Assembly: GCF_035920445.1 (NCBI RefSeq)
Contig: NZ_CP109162.1
Coordinates: 4,898,001 to 4,962,000 of the forward strand
Length of the DNA stretch: 64,000 nt
Reading direction: 5' to 3'
Origin: Nocardia sp. NBC_01730
GTDB taxonomy: Bacteria > Actinomycetota > Actinomycetes > Mycobacteriales > Mycobacteriaceae
The notes beneath the pieces are model-generated. The model ran no database searches and was not told the DNA's origin. It was given only the letters and a program-made list of their open reading frames with translations. This document shows positions 1 to 7,993 of the stretch, piece by piece. Made by a program: the position numbers and the translations under genes. Numbering within the stretch: position 1 is the stretch's first letter; each line of letters opens with the position of its first letter.

Positions 1-851
1 CTGGCGAGCAGCGACAGTGCGTCGGCGGAGGGGCTGGCGGGCTCGGGACTGTAGAAGGTCAGAACCAAACCCGGCTCTGCGGGCAACGGCATCGTTTCGT
101 AGGCGACCTCGATATCGCCGACCACCGGGTGATGGAAGCTCTTGGTGCCGGTGTAATGCAGGCGCACATTGTGTTTGGCCCACCGAACCCGGAATTCGTC
201 ACTGCGGGTGGACAATTCGCCGACGAGGTCGGAGATGGTGCGGTCATACGGATCACGTCCGGCGTCGGTGCGCAGCAGGTTGACGGCATTGTCGGCCATC
301 TGGTCCCACTGCGGGTAGAAGTCGCGGGCTTTCGGGTCCAGAAAGCAGAACCTGACGAAGTTGACCGGTGTGCTGATGTCGGGTTGCAGCGGGTCGGGAT
401 ACATCGGCGAGTAGAAGGCGTAGGCGAGCTGGTTGGCGCAGACGAGGTCTTGGCGTGCGTTGCGCACGAACGCGGGCACGGTCGAGGCGTCGAGCAACCG
501 CTGCACCATCGGCCGGGTGGTCTTGGTGCGGCGCGGACGTGCGCGGTGCGGGCCGGTTGTAATCGCCCGGTGCAGATCGAACAGGTGGGAACGTTCGGCT
601 TCGTCAAGTTCCAGAGCCCGGGCGATCGCGTCGAGTACCGGCTCGGACACACCGGTGACCTTGCCGCGTTCGATCTGGGTGTAGTAGTCGACCGAGAGCC
701 CGGCCAAGGTGGCGACTTCTTGACGGCGCAAACCCTTCACGCGGCGCTTGGCGGCGTCGTAGACCGGCAACCCGACCTGTTCGGGAGTGATCTTGGCGCG
801 CCGTGACGCGAGGAACTCCCCGATCTCGGCCGCGCGTTGTCGGCTGTCCAT
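1..851 (-). CDS. XRE-family helix-turn-helix regulator with MmyB-like ligand domain (C-terminus outside window)
   Basis: The gene reads leftward off the window edge, so about 283 residues are visible. The N-terminal 80 residues carry an XRE HTH (GLRRQEVATLAGLSVDYY and a following YTQIERG). The remainder matches the MmyB-like domain, with the typical run LVCANQLAYAFYSP and an aromatic-rich C-terminal half. Proteins of this family are DNA-binding regulators whose C-terminal PAS-like domain is thought to bind a fatty acid or other small ligand. The ATG at 851 follows an AGG-type ribosome site. It is divergent from the MFS exporter at 1000, and an 11-bp inverted repeat lies between them, so it probably controls that exporter and itself; this is inference. 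Confidence 0.88.
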   Translation of the reverse strand, partial: MDSRQRAAEIGEFLASRRAKITPEQVGLPVYDAAKRRVKGLRRQEVATLAGLSVDYYTQIERGKVTGVSEPVLDAIARALELDEAERSHLFDLHRAITTGPHRARPRRTKTTRPMVQRLLDASTVPAFVRNARQDLVCANQLAYAFYSPMYPDPLQPDISTPVNFVRFCFLDPKARDFYPQWDQMADNAVNLLRTDAGRDPYDRTISDLVGELSTRSDEFRVRWAKHNVRLHYTGTKSFHHPVVGDIEVAYETMPLPAEPGLVLTFYSPEPASPSADALSLLA

Positions 852-897
852 ACCTGCGAGGCTACGGCCCAGGTCGGGACGTGTGCCAGGTGTTGCG

Positions 898-922
898 AGA
901 GGGGTGCTGCCAGCACCCCTCT
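898..922. promoter_or_regulatory. Perfect palindrome, probable operator of the XRE/MFS divergon
   Basis: Arms AGAGGGGTGCT and AGCACCCCTCT (11 bp each, exact complements) flank GCC. The palindrome sits in the 148-bp gap between the divergent regulator (start 851) and exporter (start 1000), where an operator would be expected. It has no T-tract, so it is a poor terminator. Confidence 0.5.
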
Positions 923-999
923 AAGCCTCGCCTCCCACGGTCGGCGACTGCCGCTTTGCATGGATACCGAACAGCGATCCAGCGACGAAAGAGGCGACA

Positions 1000-2238
1000 G
1001 TGACGGTGCGGGCAACCTCGGCGACTCGACTGCCCAGCGTGGTGTACGTGCTCGGGGGCGGGATCTTTCTCATGAGCACCACCGAGTTCATGATCGCGGG
1101 CCTGCTGCCCGAGGTCGCCGGCGATCTCGACGTCGACATCGGGCGGGCCGGGCTGTTGGTCACCGCGTTCGCGGTCGGGATGATCATCGGACCACCGGTG
1201 ATGGCCCTGGCCACCGTCCGGATGCCCGCCCGAGCCACGTTGATCGGGGTGCTGGCGGTGTTCGCACTCGGGCATGTCGTGGGCGCGGTGAGCGATTCAT
1301 TCACCGTGGTGACGGCCTCGCGAGTGGTCACCGCGCTGGCGACCGGCACGTTCTGGGCCGTCGGGGCGGTGATGGCGACCCGGGTCGCCGGGCCAGGTGC
1401 GAGCGCGCGGGCGCTGGCGGTGATGTCGGGCGGGTTGAGCCTGGCCGTGGTCGCCGGTGTCCCCCTGGGGACCTTCGCCGGGCAGGTCACGGGCTGGCGC
1501 GGGTCGTTCTGGATGCTCGCGGTCCTGGCCGCCGTGGCGATCGTGGCGGTGGCCAAGTCCGCCCCCGCCGAAGACGGCAAGCTCGGCGCTCGGGCCTCGT
1601 TGCGGGCGGAGTTGTCGAGCGAGGTGGCGGCGGTGCGGCCATGGCGGATGTGGGTCGTGCTCGGTGTGATCGCGCTGGCCCAGGCCGGGTTCCTCGGCGC
1701 CTACAGCTACATCAGCCCGCTGCTCACCGATCGTGCAGGCATCGCTTCCGCGCTGGTGCCGCTGGTGCTGGTCGGATTCGGGATCGGAGCGCTGGGCGGC
1801 ACGGCGCTGGGTGGCCGTCTCGGCGATCGGTTCCCGCTGCCCGTCATCGCTGCCGCGATCACCGCTACTGCCGCACTGCTGCTGGTCCTGGCCGTCACCG
1901 CGTCGCATTCGCTGATCGTCGTCGTGGTGGTCGTGTTGCTGGGCGCCACCGGACTGGGCGCCAATCCGGTGCTCATCGCGCAGACCATGCGTCACGCCGC
2001 GTCCGGCTCGACATTGGCGTCGTCGCTGGCCACCGCCGCGTTCAACCTCGGCACCGCCGCAGGCTCGGCACTTGCCGCGACCACCCTGACCACTGCACTC
2101 GGGGTGGTCAGTCCTGCGGTGCTCGGGGCGGGGCTGACCGCTTCGGCGCTGATCCCGCTCGCCGTGCTCGCAGCCACTACCCGACCCGGTCAGTTGCACG
2201 CCCAATCGCGAACCGATGAGCTCGCCCTCGCCCGGTAG
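1000..2238 (+). CDS. MFS drug exporter, DHA1 family, Cmx/CmlR-like
   Basis: A 412-residue, 12-helix major facilitator protein of the proton-antiport drug-efflux type. Helix 1 carries the STTEFMIAGLLP signature seen in chloramphenicol and related exporters (TEFM after the first helix). The loop after helix 2 is MALATVRMPARATLIG, a degenerate motif A. Motif C-like glycine-rich sequence (GGLSLAVVAGVPLG) lies near residue 150. It acts in the inner membrane and probably exports a hydrophobic drug; the substrate cannot be read from sequence. The start is GTG at 1000, just after a GAGGCGA site. It is divergently paired with the XRE regulator. Confidence 0.88.
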   Translation: MTVRATSATRLPSVVYVLGGGIFLMSTTEFMIAGLLPEVAGDLDVDIGRAGLLVTAFAVGMIIGPPVMALATVRMPARATLIGVLAVFALGHVVGAVSDSFTVVTASRVVTALATGTFWAVGAVMATRVAGPGASARALAVMSGGLSLAVVAGVPLGTFAGQVTGWRGSFWMLAVLAAVAIVAVAKSAPAEDGKLGARASLRAELSSEVAAVRPWRMWVVLGVIALAQAGFLGAYSYISPLLTDRAGIASALVPLVLVGFGIGALGGTALGGRLGDRFPLPVIAAAITATAALLLVLAVTASHSLIVVVVVVLLGATGLGANPVLIAQTMRHAASGSTLASSLATAAFNLGTAAGSALAATTLTTALGVVSPAVLGAGLTASALIPLAVLAATTRPGQLHAQSRTDELALAR

Positions 2239-2309
2239 CCCCGTTCACGGCAACCGAATCGAACCTCTTCCTCTCCACGCACTTCCACACGTCATCAAGG
2301 AGTATCACT

Positions 2310-3446
2310 ATGCGAACGAACCTCTCCCCCGTATCCGGCCGTCACCACCTGCGGAACCTGACCGGCGCCGGTGTCGCCACCCTGGCGCTTCTCGCCGCCA
2401 CCGCCTGCACCACGAGCGAGCCAACCGGCACGAACTCGGCGCCAGCAGTGCGGCCGGTTGCCAACCTCGAACCCGGCGACACCTCCCGCGGAGCCGACAA
2501 CTTCTACACCAGCGACCGAGTCACCATGCAACCGGTGACGTTCAAAAACCAGTATCAGATGGAAATCGCGGGCAACCTGTTCGTCCCCAAGAACCTCGAT
2601 CCCAACACCAAGGCCGCCGCCATGGTCGTCGGCCACCCGATGGGCGCGGTCAAGGAACAAAGCGCCAACCTCTACGCCACGAAGATGGCCGAGCAGGGCT
2701 TCGTCACCCTCTCGCTGGACCTGCCGTTCTGGGGCGGCAGCGAGGGCGAACCGCGCAACGCCGTGGCGCCCGATATCTACTCCGAAGGGTTCAGCGCGGG
2801 TGTCGACTTCTTGCGCACCCAGTCCTTCGTCGATGCCGAGCGAATCGGCTCGCTCGGAATCTGCGGTAGCGGCAGCTTCGTCATCAGCGCCGCCAAGATC
2901 GACCCCCGGATCAAGGCCGTGGCCACGGTCAGCATGTACGACATGGGCGCCGCCGCCCGCAACGGACTCAACCACTCGGTGACCCTCGACCAGCGCAAAG
3001 CCATGATTGATGCGGCCGCCACCCAGCGCGACGTCGAATTCAGCGGCGGGCCAACCGAATACACCAGCGGCACCGTCCACGAACTGACCGCGAACTCCAC
3101 CCCCATCGAGCGCGAGTTCTACGACTTCTACCGCACCCAGCGCGGAGCAGTCACCCCCGACGGCGCGACACCGGAGACGACGACCCACCCGACGCTGTCG
3201 AGCAACGTGAAGTTCCTCAACTTCTACCCCTTCAACGACATCGAGACCATCTCCCCGCGCCCGATGCTGTTCATCACCGGCGAGAAGGCCCACTCGCGCG
3301 AATTCAGCGAAGACGCCTTCCAGCGTGCAGGCGCGGCCAGGGAACTCGTCGTCGTGCCCGGTGCCGGTCACGTCGACCTCTACGACCGCACCGACCTCAT
3401 CCCCTTCGACAAGCTGACCACGTTCTTCCAGACCAACCTGGGGTAA
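2310..3446 (+). CDS. Secreted lipoprotein, dienelactone-hydrolase-like alpha/beta hydrolase
   Basis: 378 residues. The N-terminus has a basic region, a hydrophobic stretch and a lipobox ending ATAC (Cys33), so it should be lipid-anchored outside the membrane. The mature part is an alpha/beta hydrolase. The nucleophile elbow reads GICGSGS around Cys185, so either Cys185 (as in dienelactone hydrolases) or the nearby Ser187 would be the nucleophile. A histidine in GAGHVDLYD near the C-terminus completes a likely triad. An AAGGAG ribosome site precedes the ATG. It follows the MFS gene by 71 bp on the same strand and may be co-transcribed. The substrate is unknown. Confidence 0.85.
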   Translation: MRTNLSPVSGRHHLRNLTGAGVATLALLAATACTTSEPTGTNSAPAVRPVANLEPGDTSRGADNFYTSDRVTMQPVTFKNQYQMEIAGNLFVPKNLDPNTKAAAMVVGHPMGAVKEQSANLYATKMAEQGFVTLSLDLPFWGGSEGEPRNAVAPDIYSEGFSAGVDFLRTQSFVDAERIGSLGICGSGSFVISAAKIDPRIKAVATVSMYDMGAAARNGLNHSVTLDQRKAMIDAAATQRDVEFSGGPTEYTSGTVHELTANSTPIEREFYDFYRTQRGAVTPDGATPETTTHPTLSSNVKFLNFYPFNDIETISPRPMLFITGEKAHSREFSEDAFQRAGAARELVVVPGAGHVDLYDRTDLIPFDKLTTFFQTNLG

Positions 3447-3459
3447 CCCCCGTTACCCC

Positions 3460-3645
3460 AGGGACAAACTGGACCGCCTCGTCGCGGAACTGGCCGAAGA
3501 CGGCATCTCGGCTGGTGATTATGCCGCGGATGCGCAGGACCGGGCAGACAACACCGCGCGACTTGATGCGAACGCCTCCACCAGGGCCCGACTGCAGCGT
3601 CAGATCGCCGTCGACCTCAACCCGTCAGCGCTGCGGTGTGCCTAG
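3460..3645 (+). other. Coding-like fragment of an unrecognised gene
   Basis: Immediately after the lipoprotein stop, an open frame without a start codon reads about 61 residues, including DKLDRLVAELAEDG and TRARLQRQIAVDLN, and stops at a TAG that overlaps the stop of the opposing hydrolase. Its composition is coding-like, rich in Ala/Asp/Arg. It looks like the C-terminal stump of a lost gene. I do not recognise the family. Confidence 0.25.
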
Positions 3646-4505
3646 CTCGCCGCGAGGAATTCCGCGGCAATCGGTGCGAATTGCTCGTGGTATTGGAAGA
3701 TGCCGCCGTGGCCGGAGTTGGGGTAGATGATCAGTTCCGATCCCGCGATGCGCCGATGCAAGTCTTCGGACAGCACAGAGGGCACCATCCGGTCGTGGTC
3801 GCCGTTGGCGATCAGCGTAGGTTGGGTGATCTTCGAAAGATCCGATGGCGTTGACCGACCGAAGGCCTTGATCGCCGCGAGTTGGGATCGGAAGGCACTG
3901 ATCTTGATATCCTTGTCGCGGTCGGTGGTGCGTTCCTCGAGGCGGTGCACGAACTCCTTACCGGCACGCTTACCCACTGCGTCGCGGTTGAAGAACAGGA
4001 ACTCCTTGGGGTCCGAACGGGTCACCGTGGCCCGCAACATGTCCCAGTAGGTGACGCCGACGACCTTGTCCATGTCCTTGCCGCCACGCGGACCGGTCCC
4101 CGTCAGGACGAGCTTGCGTACCAGCTCCGGATGCTCGAGCACCAGGTCCTGGGCGATCATGGCGCCCATCGAGAACGCGAACACATCGATCTTGTCGAAC
4201 CCCAACGCCGTGATGAACGTGTAGGCATCATCGGCGGCCTCCTCGATGGTGGCGGGCACCTTGCCGGTGGACGCTCCCACACCCTTGTTGTCGAAGGTGA
4301 TCACATGGCGAGTCTTGGCGATCGGGTCGATGATTCGCGGATCCCAATTGTCCAGGGTCGCCGCGAGGTGCACGAAGAACACCACCGGGATACCGCCTTT
4401 GGGGCCCAGCTCACGATAGGCAAACGTGGTGCCATCAGCGGTCACGGTACGAGTCGGCGCCTCAGCGTAGGACGAGATGATGGAGTTGTCGCTGGTACTG
4501 CTCAT
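3642..4505 (-). CDS. Alpha/beta hydrolase (downstream of a tandem pair)
   Basis: 287 residues. The fold is recognisable from VVFFVHLAATLDNWDP (oxyanion region), the nucleophile elbow FAFSMGAM and the C-terminal GHGGIFQYH with the catalytic His. It is a clear paralogue of the next gene upstream; both share DNWDPR/DDWDPR, FDNxGVGAS and TGTGPRGG. The ATG at 4505 is preceded by GAGG six bases upstream; a longer open frame upstream of it lies in the neighbour and is not used. Such proteins are haloperoxidase- or esterase-like; the substrate is unknown. It probably forms an operon with 4565-5398 (59-bp gap). Confidence 0.87.
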   Translation of the reverse strand: MSSTSDNSIISSYAEAPTRTVTADGTTFAYRELGPKGGIPVVFFVHLAATLDNWDPRIIDPIAKTRHVITFDNKGVGASTGKVPATIEEAADDAYTFITALGFDKIDVFAFSMGAMIAQDLVLEHPELVRKLVLTGTGPRGGKDMDKVVGVTYWDMLRATVTRSDPKEFLFFNRDAVGKRAGKEFVHRLEERTTDRDKDIKISAFRSQLAAIKAFGRSTPSDLSKITQPTLIANGDHDRMVPSVLSEDLHRRIAGSELIIYPNSGHGGIFQYHEQFAPIAAEFLAAS

Positions 4506-4564
4506 GAGGTCCTCGTTTCTTCGAAGTGGGTACGGGGAAAGATTCGATACCGCCGGGCAGTAGC

Positions 4565-5398
4565 TCAGTCGGCGAGGAACCGAAGCGCGTCGGGAACAAA
4601 AGTCGAATGATGCTGAAATATCCCGCCGTGTCCGGAGCGCGGGTAGATCTTCAGTTCCGCGTTGGGTAGCCGGCGCACCATGTCCGCCGAAAGGCTGCTC
4701 GCCACCATGAGGTCGTCGTCGCCGTTGGCGACCAGGACGGGCACCGTGATCTGTGACAGATCGTCGGGTGCGGCGTTGCCACCGTTGACGATCGCCTCGA
4801 GCTGGGCGAGCCGGGCCTGCGTCGAGATCTTCTTGTCGCGATCGAAGGCTCGCTCCTGGAGTCGGGCGAGATAGGCGGATGCGGCTTGCTTGCCTTCGGT
4901 GGTGCGGGGGAAGAACAGAAACTCTCGTGGGTCCTTGCGCGCCAGGAACGCCTTGATATAAGCGATGGCGACGATCTTGCGCATCGTAGCGATACCGCCG
5001 CCACCTCGTGGTCCGGTACCGGCCAGGATCATTCGCCGGACCAAATCCGGCGACTCGAGCGCGATCAACTGGGCGACGCCGCCGCCGAGGGAAAATCCGA
5101 CCAGGTCCACCTTCTCCAACCCGAGCGCGCGGATGAACGCGATCGCGTCGGCGGCCATCTGTTCGATGGTATTCGGGACGACAGATCCGGAGGCTCCGAC
5201 GCCACGGTTGTCGAAGGTGATCACGCGGTGGTGTGCCGCGATACCGTCGATCACCCTCGGATCCCAGTCGTCGAGCACGGCTGTGAGGTGGTGCAGGAAA
5301 ACGACGGGCACGTCGGACTCGACACCGAGTTCTCGACACGCGAACGGCACCGAGTCGACGTCGATCGTCTTGGTCGGCGTGTCTTTCCAGGTAAGCAT
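4565..5398 (-). CDS. Alpha/beta hydrolase (upstream of a tandem pair)
   Basis: 277 residues from the ATG at 5398, chosen because GGAAAGGA lies just upstream; an in-frame start at 5449 would add 17 residues without a good ribosome site. Motifs: VVFLHHLTAVLDDWDP, nucleophile elbow LVGFSLGGG (Ser), catalytic His in GHGGIFQHH. It is a tandem duplicate of the downstream gene. It is divergent from a TetR regulator at 5537, and the palindrome at 5472-5485 between them is a likely operator, so the pair is probably induced by a ligand of that TetR protein. Confidence 0.88.
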   Translation of the reverse strand: MLTWKDTPTKTIDVDSVPFACRELGVESDVPVVFLHHLTAVLDDWDPRVIDGIAAHHRVITFDNRGVGASGSVVPNTIEQMAADAIAFIRALGLEKVDLVGFSLGGGVAQLIALESPDLVRRMILAGTGPRGGGGIATMRKIVAIAYIKAFLARKDPREFLFFPRTTEGKQAASAYLARLQERAFDRDKKISTQARLAQLEAIVNGGNAAPDDLSQITVPVLVANGDDDLMVASSLSADMVRRLPNAELKIYPRSGHGGIFQHHSTFVPDALRFLAD

Positions 5399-5471
5399 GG
5401 CGGTCCTTTCCGCGCTGGCATGTGGTTCCGGGTTCATCGGATTCCGCACTCGACCCTCATTGAAATTACGA

Positions 5472-5485
5472 TCATACTATTATGA
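5472..5485. promoter_or_regulatory. AT-rich inverted repeat, probable TetR operator
   Basis: TCATA-ctat-TATGA is an exact inverted repeat in the otherwise GC-rich gap between the divergent hydrolase operon and the TetR gene. Position and symmetry suit a TetR operator overlapping the promoters. Confidence 0.4.
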
Positions 5486-5536
5486 CTGTACTACCATGGT
5501 CAAGGATGACCCCCGAGCGAGGTGGAGGTGAGCGCC

Positions 5537-6301
5537 ATGGCGAGATACGGTGTGGAGCACAAGGCTGCGACGCGCCGGCGCATTATCGAGGCGGCCGGTC
5601 GGCGACTCAAGAAGGACGGCATCGACGGCTCGGGAATCGCCGCGGTGATGTCAGATGCGAACCTCACCAATGGCGCGTTCTACGCGCACTTCGGCTCCAA
5701 GAGCGACCTCGTCGCGAAGGTCGTCACCGATCAACTCGAACGGCAGCGCGCCGGTATCGGCGCGTTACCGGCCGGTCGGGACTCGCTGGAAGACTACATC
5801 CGCGGCTATCTGTCTACCGAACACCGAGACGACCACACCGGCAGCTGCCCGACCGCGGCGCTGCTCAGTGAAATCGGCCGGTGCGACGCCACCGTCAGGG
5901 ACGCCTATTCCGAGGGCGCACAGTCGATCGTCGAGGAGATCACCGCGCACCTGCCACCCGGACGATCGGACACGAGCCGACTCCAGACGGCGTTGGGCCT
6001 GTTCAGCATCCTGGTCACGTCCCTGCAACTCGCCCGAGCCATCAGCGATCCCGCGCGGTCGGACCAGGTACTCGACGCCGGAATTCACAATGGCCACTAT
6101 TGGACGCGACAACGCTTCAGCCTAACGTCTTCCATCTGGTCTCACCGAGCTGATTTCGGGCACGCCTTGTCCGACACCACCCGCGCCCGGGTCCCGCTCG
6201 AACTACGAGACAAACCCGCCTATCCGGCAGATCTGGCCGACAGGCTCGGCGTCTCCCGCGCTCGACAGTCGGAATCGTCTTGGCGGCAACCAGTCTGGTG
6301 A
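5537..6301 (+). CDS. TetR-family regulator with an abnormal read-through C-terminus
   Basis: 254 residues from the ATG at 5537, which has GGAGGTGAG upstream; the frame can be extended to a GTG at 5522. Residues 1-60 hold the TetR HTH (IAAVMSDANLTNGAFYAHFGSKSDLV). The ligand domain runs to about residue 190 (LARAISDP...VLDAGIHN), where proteins of this family normally end. The last 60 or so residues are foreign: from about 6148 they match the N-terminus of a CmtR/ArsR metal sensor (GHALSDTTRARV, LADRLGVSRA). The original stop seems to have been lost by a deletion. It probably regulates the divergent hydrolase pair. Confidence 0.8.
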   Translation: MARYGVEHKAATRRRIIEAAGRRLKKDGIDGSGIAAVMSDANLTNGAFYAHFGSKSDLVAKVVTDQLERQRAGIGALPAGRDSLEDYIRGYLSTEHRDDHTGSCPTAALLSEIGRCDATVRDAYSEGAQSIVEEITAHLPPGRSDTSRLQTALGLFSILVTSLQLARAISDPARSDQVLDAGIHNGHYWTRQRFSLTSSIWSHRADFGHALSDTTRARVPLELRDKPAYPADLADRLGVSRARQSESSWRQPVW

Positions 6302-6420
6302 TCATGCCGGTGCTCTCGGCCGCTCAGCGCCGGGCAGGGCGTGAGCTCGGATCCGCGTCGGCGGTGGCTGATTCCAAGCAGACGCTGCTGTGCACGTATC
6401 TCTCGGCCGTGCTGCGGGTC
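6148..6420 (+). pseudogene. Remnants of a CmtR-like (ArsR) metal sensor joined to a cation diffusion facilitator
   Basis: Two protein fragments abut at about 6268 in different frames. The first (in the TetR frame) resembles the N-terminus of CmtR: GHALSDTTRARV then KPAYPADLADRLGVSRA. The second, one frame over, reads VGIVLAATSLVIMPVLSAAQ and RRAGRELGSASAVADSKQTL, typical of the middle of a CDF-type heavy-metal transporter. In intact loci the ArsR gene is followed by the transporter, so one deletion of several hundred bases would give this arrangement. The remaining bases to 6640 show no gene. Confidence 0.6.
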
Positions 6421-6644
6421 GGGCATCGGTGTCGCGATCATCATGTACGCGCCACGCACCTGAGATCAGACGTCGATATGGGACCCCATGATGTCCCAAG
6501 GACACGGGGCAGCACCTCGAACGACTCTGACGCGACGCCCAACTGCCGGGAGCGATTCCCGGCGCCGCCTGCGCGTCCCTCGACGGGACTGGTACTCGGC
6601 TCTCGAAGAGCACCTGGCGGCGGCGTATCCGGATAGAGCTCGCG

Positions 6645-6953
6645 CTACCTCGGCTTGGCGCGTAGTCGATCTCGTTCCACGCGCAGGCGGGCCACGGTGT
6701 CCTCGAGTTCGAGAATCCGGGCCACTGCGGTCAGGTTGACACCCTCGCCGGTGAGGGTGGTGATGCGGTGCAGCCGCGTGAGGTCCTCGCCGCTGTAGCG
6801 GCGGGTGCCGCCGGCGCTGCGTTCGGGTGCGAGCAGCCCATGCTGCTCGTAGAGGCGCAAGGTCTGGACCCCGATACCGGCCAGCTCGGCCGCCACGGAG
6901 ATCGCATACACCGCCTGCGCGGGCGACGGCACGCCGTCGTGCGGGGACACCAT
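6645..6953 (-). CDS. MerR-family regulator, HspR-like
   Basis: 102 residues: a single MerR winged HTH (YAISVAAELAGIGVQTLRLY, then EQHGLLAPERSAGGTRRYS) followed by a short helix. This is the architecture of HspR-type heat-shock repressors rather than metal sensors; no metal-binding Cys is present. The ATG at 6953 faces away from hsp20, with a shared control region of about 150 bp. Regulation of hsp20 is inferred from position. It shares the SAGG(T/H)RRYS core with the second MerR gene at 9318. Confidence 0.82.
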   Translation of the reverse strand: MVSPHDGVPSPAQAVYAISVAAELAGIGVQTLRLYEQHGLLAPERSAGGTRRYSGEDLTRLHRITTLTGEGVNLTAVARILELEDTVARLRVERDRLRAKPR

Positions 6954-7007
6954 CTGCGTCCTCTCCTCGATTCGTTCGATTCCTGATCAGATTACCTGGT
7001 TCCAGTA

Positions 7008-7034
7008 CTTGCACTCATCTGTGTTGAGTGCTAA
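7008..7034. promoter_or_regulatory. CIRCE-like operator (HrcA box) upstream of hsp20
   Basis: The right arm GAGTGCTAA is an exact CIRCE half-site. The left arm CTTGCACTC matches TTAGCACTC at 7 of 9 positions, and the spacer is exactly 9 bp. It lies about 77 bp upstream of the hsp20 start. CIRCE is the binding site of the repressor HrcA, encoded elsewhere. Confidence 0.7.
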
Positions 7035-7041
7035 ATAATAT

Positions 7042-7059
7042 CTCTGTCAGGTGACAGAG
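7042..7059. promoter_or_regulatory. Perfect 18-bp palindrome between CIRCE and hsp20
   Basis: CTCTGTCA-GG-TGACAGAG is an exact inverted repeat 8 bp after the CIRCE box and 51 bp before the hsp20 ATG. It could bind a second regulator, for example the divergent MerR protein, or fold in the leader mRNA. Confidence 0.45.
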
Positions 7060-7110
7060 GTTATCTGATGTCAATCCTACCGAGAATGGAGTGAGTTGGA
7101 GGTGGCGACC

Positions 7111-7536
7111 ATGTTGATGCGCACCGATCCTTTCCGTGATCTGGACCGGTGGACCCAGCAGGTGTTCGGCACAGCAGCACAGCCGGCGGCGATGCCGATG
7201 GACGCCTGGCGCGACGGCGACGAGTTCGTCGTCGAGTTCGACCTGCCGGGGATCGACCCGGACTCTCTCGACCTCGACGTCGAACGCAATGTGGTGACCG
7301 TGCGAGCCTCCAGGCCGGGCCTGGACGCGAATCGTTCGATGATCGCCGCGGAACGCCCGCGCGGGGTGTTCAGCCGTCAGCTGTTCCTCGGCGAGAGCCT
7401 CGATACCGACCAGATCCGCGCCGACTACCGCAACGGGGTACTGCGCCTGTCGATCCCGGTCGCGGAGAAGGCCAAGCCCCGCAAGATCGAAATCGCCCGC
7501 GACCACGACCGCGAACCGGTGGCCATCAACGCCTGA
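7111..7536 (+). CDS. Hsp20/alpha-crystallin small heat-shock protein
   Basis: 141 residues from the ATG at 7111, chosen for the GGAGGTG site just upstream; a TTG at 7096 would add five residues. The alpha-crystallin domain spans roughly residues 35-130: [20 protein letters not shown], the loop with [14 protein letters not shown], and the strand [21 protein letters not shown]. The protein is an ATP-independent cytosolic holdase that binds unfolding proteins. Control by HrcA is suggested by the upstream CIRCE box. It heads a run of short, closely spaced genes on the same strand. Confidence 0.93.
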   Translation: MLMRTDPFRDLDRWTQQVFGTAAQPAAMPMDAWRDGDEFVVEFDLPGIDPDSLDLDVERNVVTVRASRPGLDANRSMIAAERPRGVFSRQLFLGESLDTDQIRADYRNGVLRLSIPVAEKAKPRKIEIARDHDREPVAINA

Positions 7537-7556
7537 GCCCACGATGGAGGTCGACG

Positions 7557-7817
7557 ATGTCAGCCTCGATCATCAACAGCGACAACGACACCGGCCTCGG
7601 GCGAGCGTGGTGGTACGACACCGAGCTCGTGGCGCTCGATCCCGACTACGCGGCCTTGATCGACGCCATCGGCGCCCGGGTGCGATGGTGCCCGCCCTGC
7701 CTGCGCGAGCCGCCGCGGCACCGCACGACACCACCCTCGGCGCCGGAGCGGCGAACACGAAGGTGGCCGGCGCAGCGGGTAGCGGCAACCCAGCGCAGCC
7801 CTCCGCCTCGCAGGTAG
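7557..7817 (+). CDS. Small hypothetical protein downstream of hsp20
   Basis: 86 residues. The ATG lies 20 bp after the hsp20 stop with GGAGG upstream, so co-translation with hsp20 is likely. The N-terminal half is acidic and aromatic (GRAWWYDTELVALDPDYAAL); the rest is Arg/Pro-rich with a CPPC-type pair (WCPPCLREPP) that could be a redox or metal site. I do not recognise a family. The C-terminal third is low in information and may reflect decay. Confidence 0.5.
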   Translation: MSASIINSDNDTGLGRAWWYDTELVALDPDYAALIDAIGARVRWCPPCLREPPRHRTTPPSAPERRTRRWPAQRVAATQRSPPPRR

Positions 7818-7923
7818 CAGGCGCCCGCTGGTTTCGACCGATCCGGTATCGAAAGTGAGGTGATGGGTATCGACCGATCCCCGAAGAACTCTTCCAGTGA
7901 GCTCGATCCGACTCCCTTCGGTC

Positions 7924-7955
7924 CGGTGGCCGAGCCCTCGGGGGCTCGGCCACCG
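7924..7955. terminator. Strong hairpin between the hsp20 unit and the next small genes
   Basis: CGGTGGCCGAGCCC pairs perfectly over 14 bp with GGGCTCGGCCACCG around a 4-base loop. There is no T-tract, as is common for actinobacterial terminators. It overlaps a 43-codon open frame (7863-7994) that I therefore do not call as a gene. Confidence 0.55.
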
Positions 7956-7993
7956 CTTCCGGACCGTCCGACAGAGATTTCGAGGAGGACCCG

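Noticed and set aside
837..2219. Open frame of 460 codons overlapping the MFS exporter
   Set aside because: Out-of-frame shadow, almost entirely Arg/Gly/Ala; the exporter frame has clear membrane helices.
7008..7034. HspR (HAIR) box upstream of hsp20
   Set aside because: HAIR has CTTGAGT arms in the opposite orientation (CTTGAGT-N7-ACTCAAG). The arms and 9-bp spacer here fit CIRCE.
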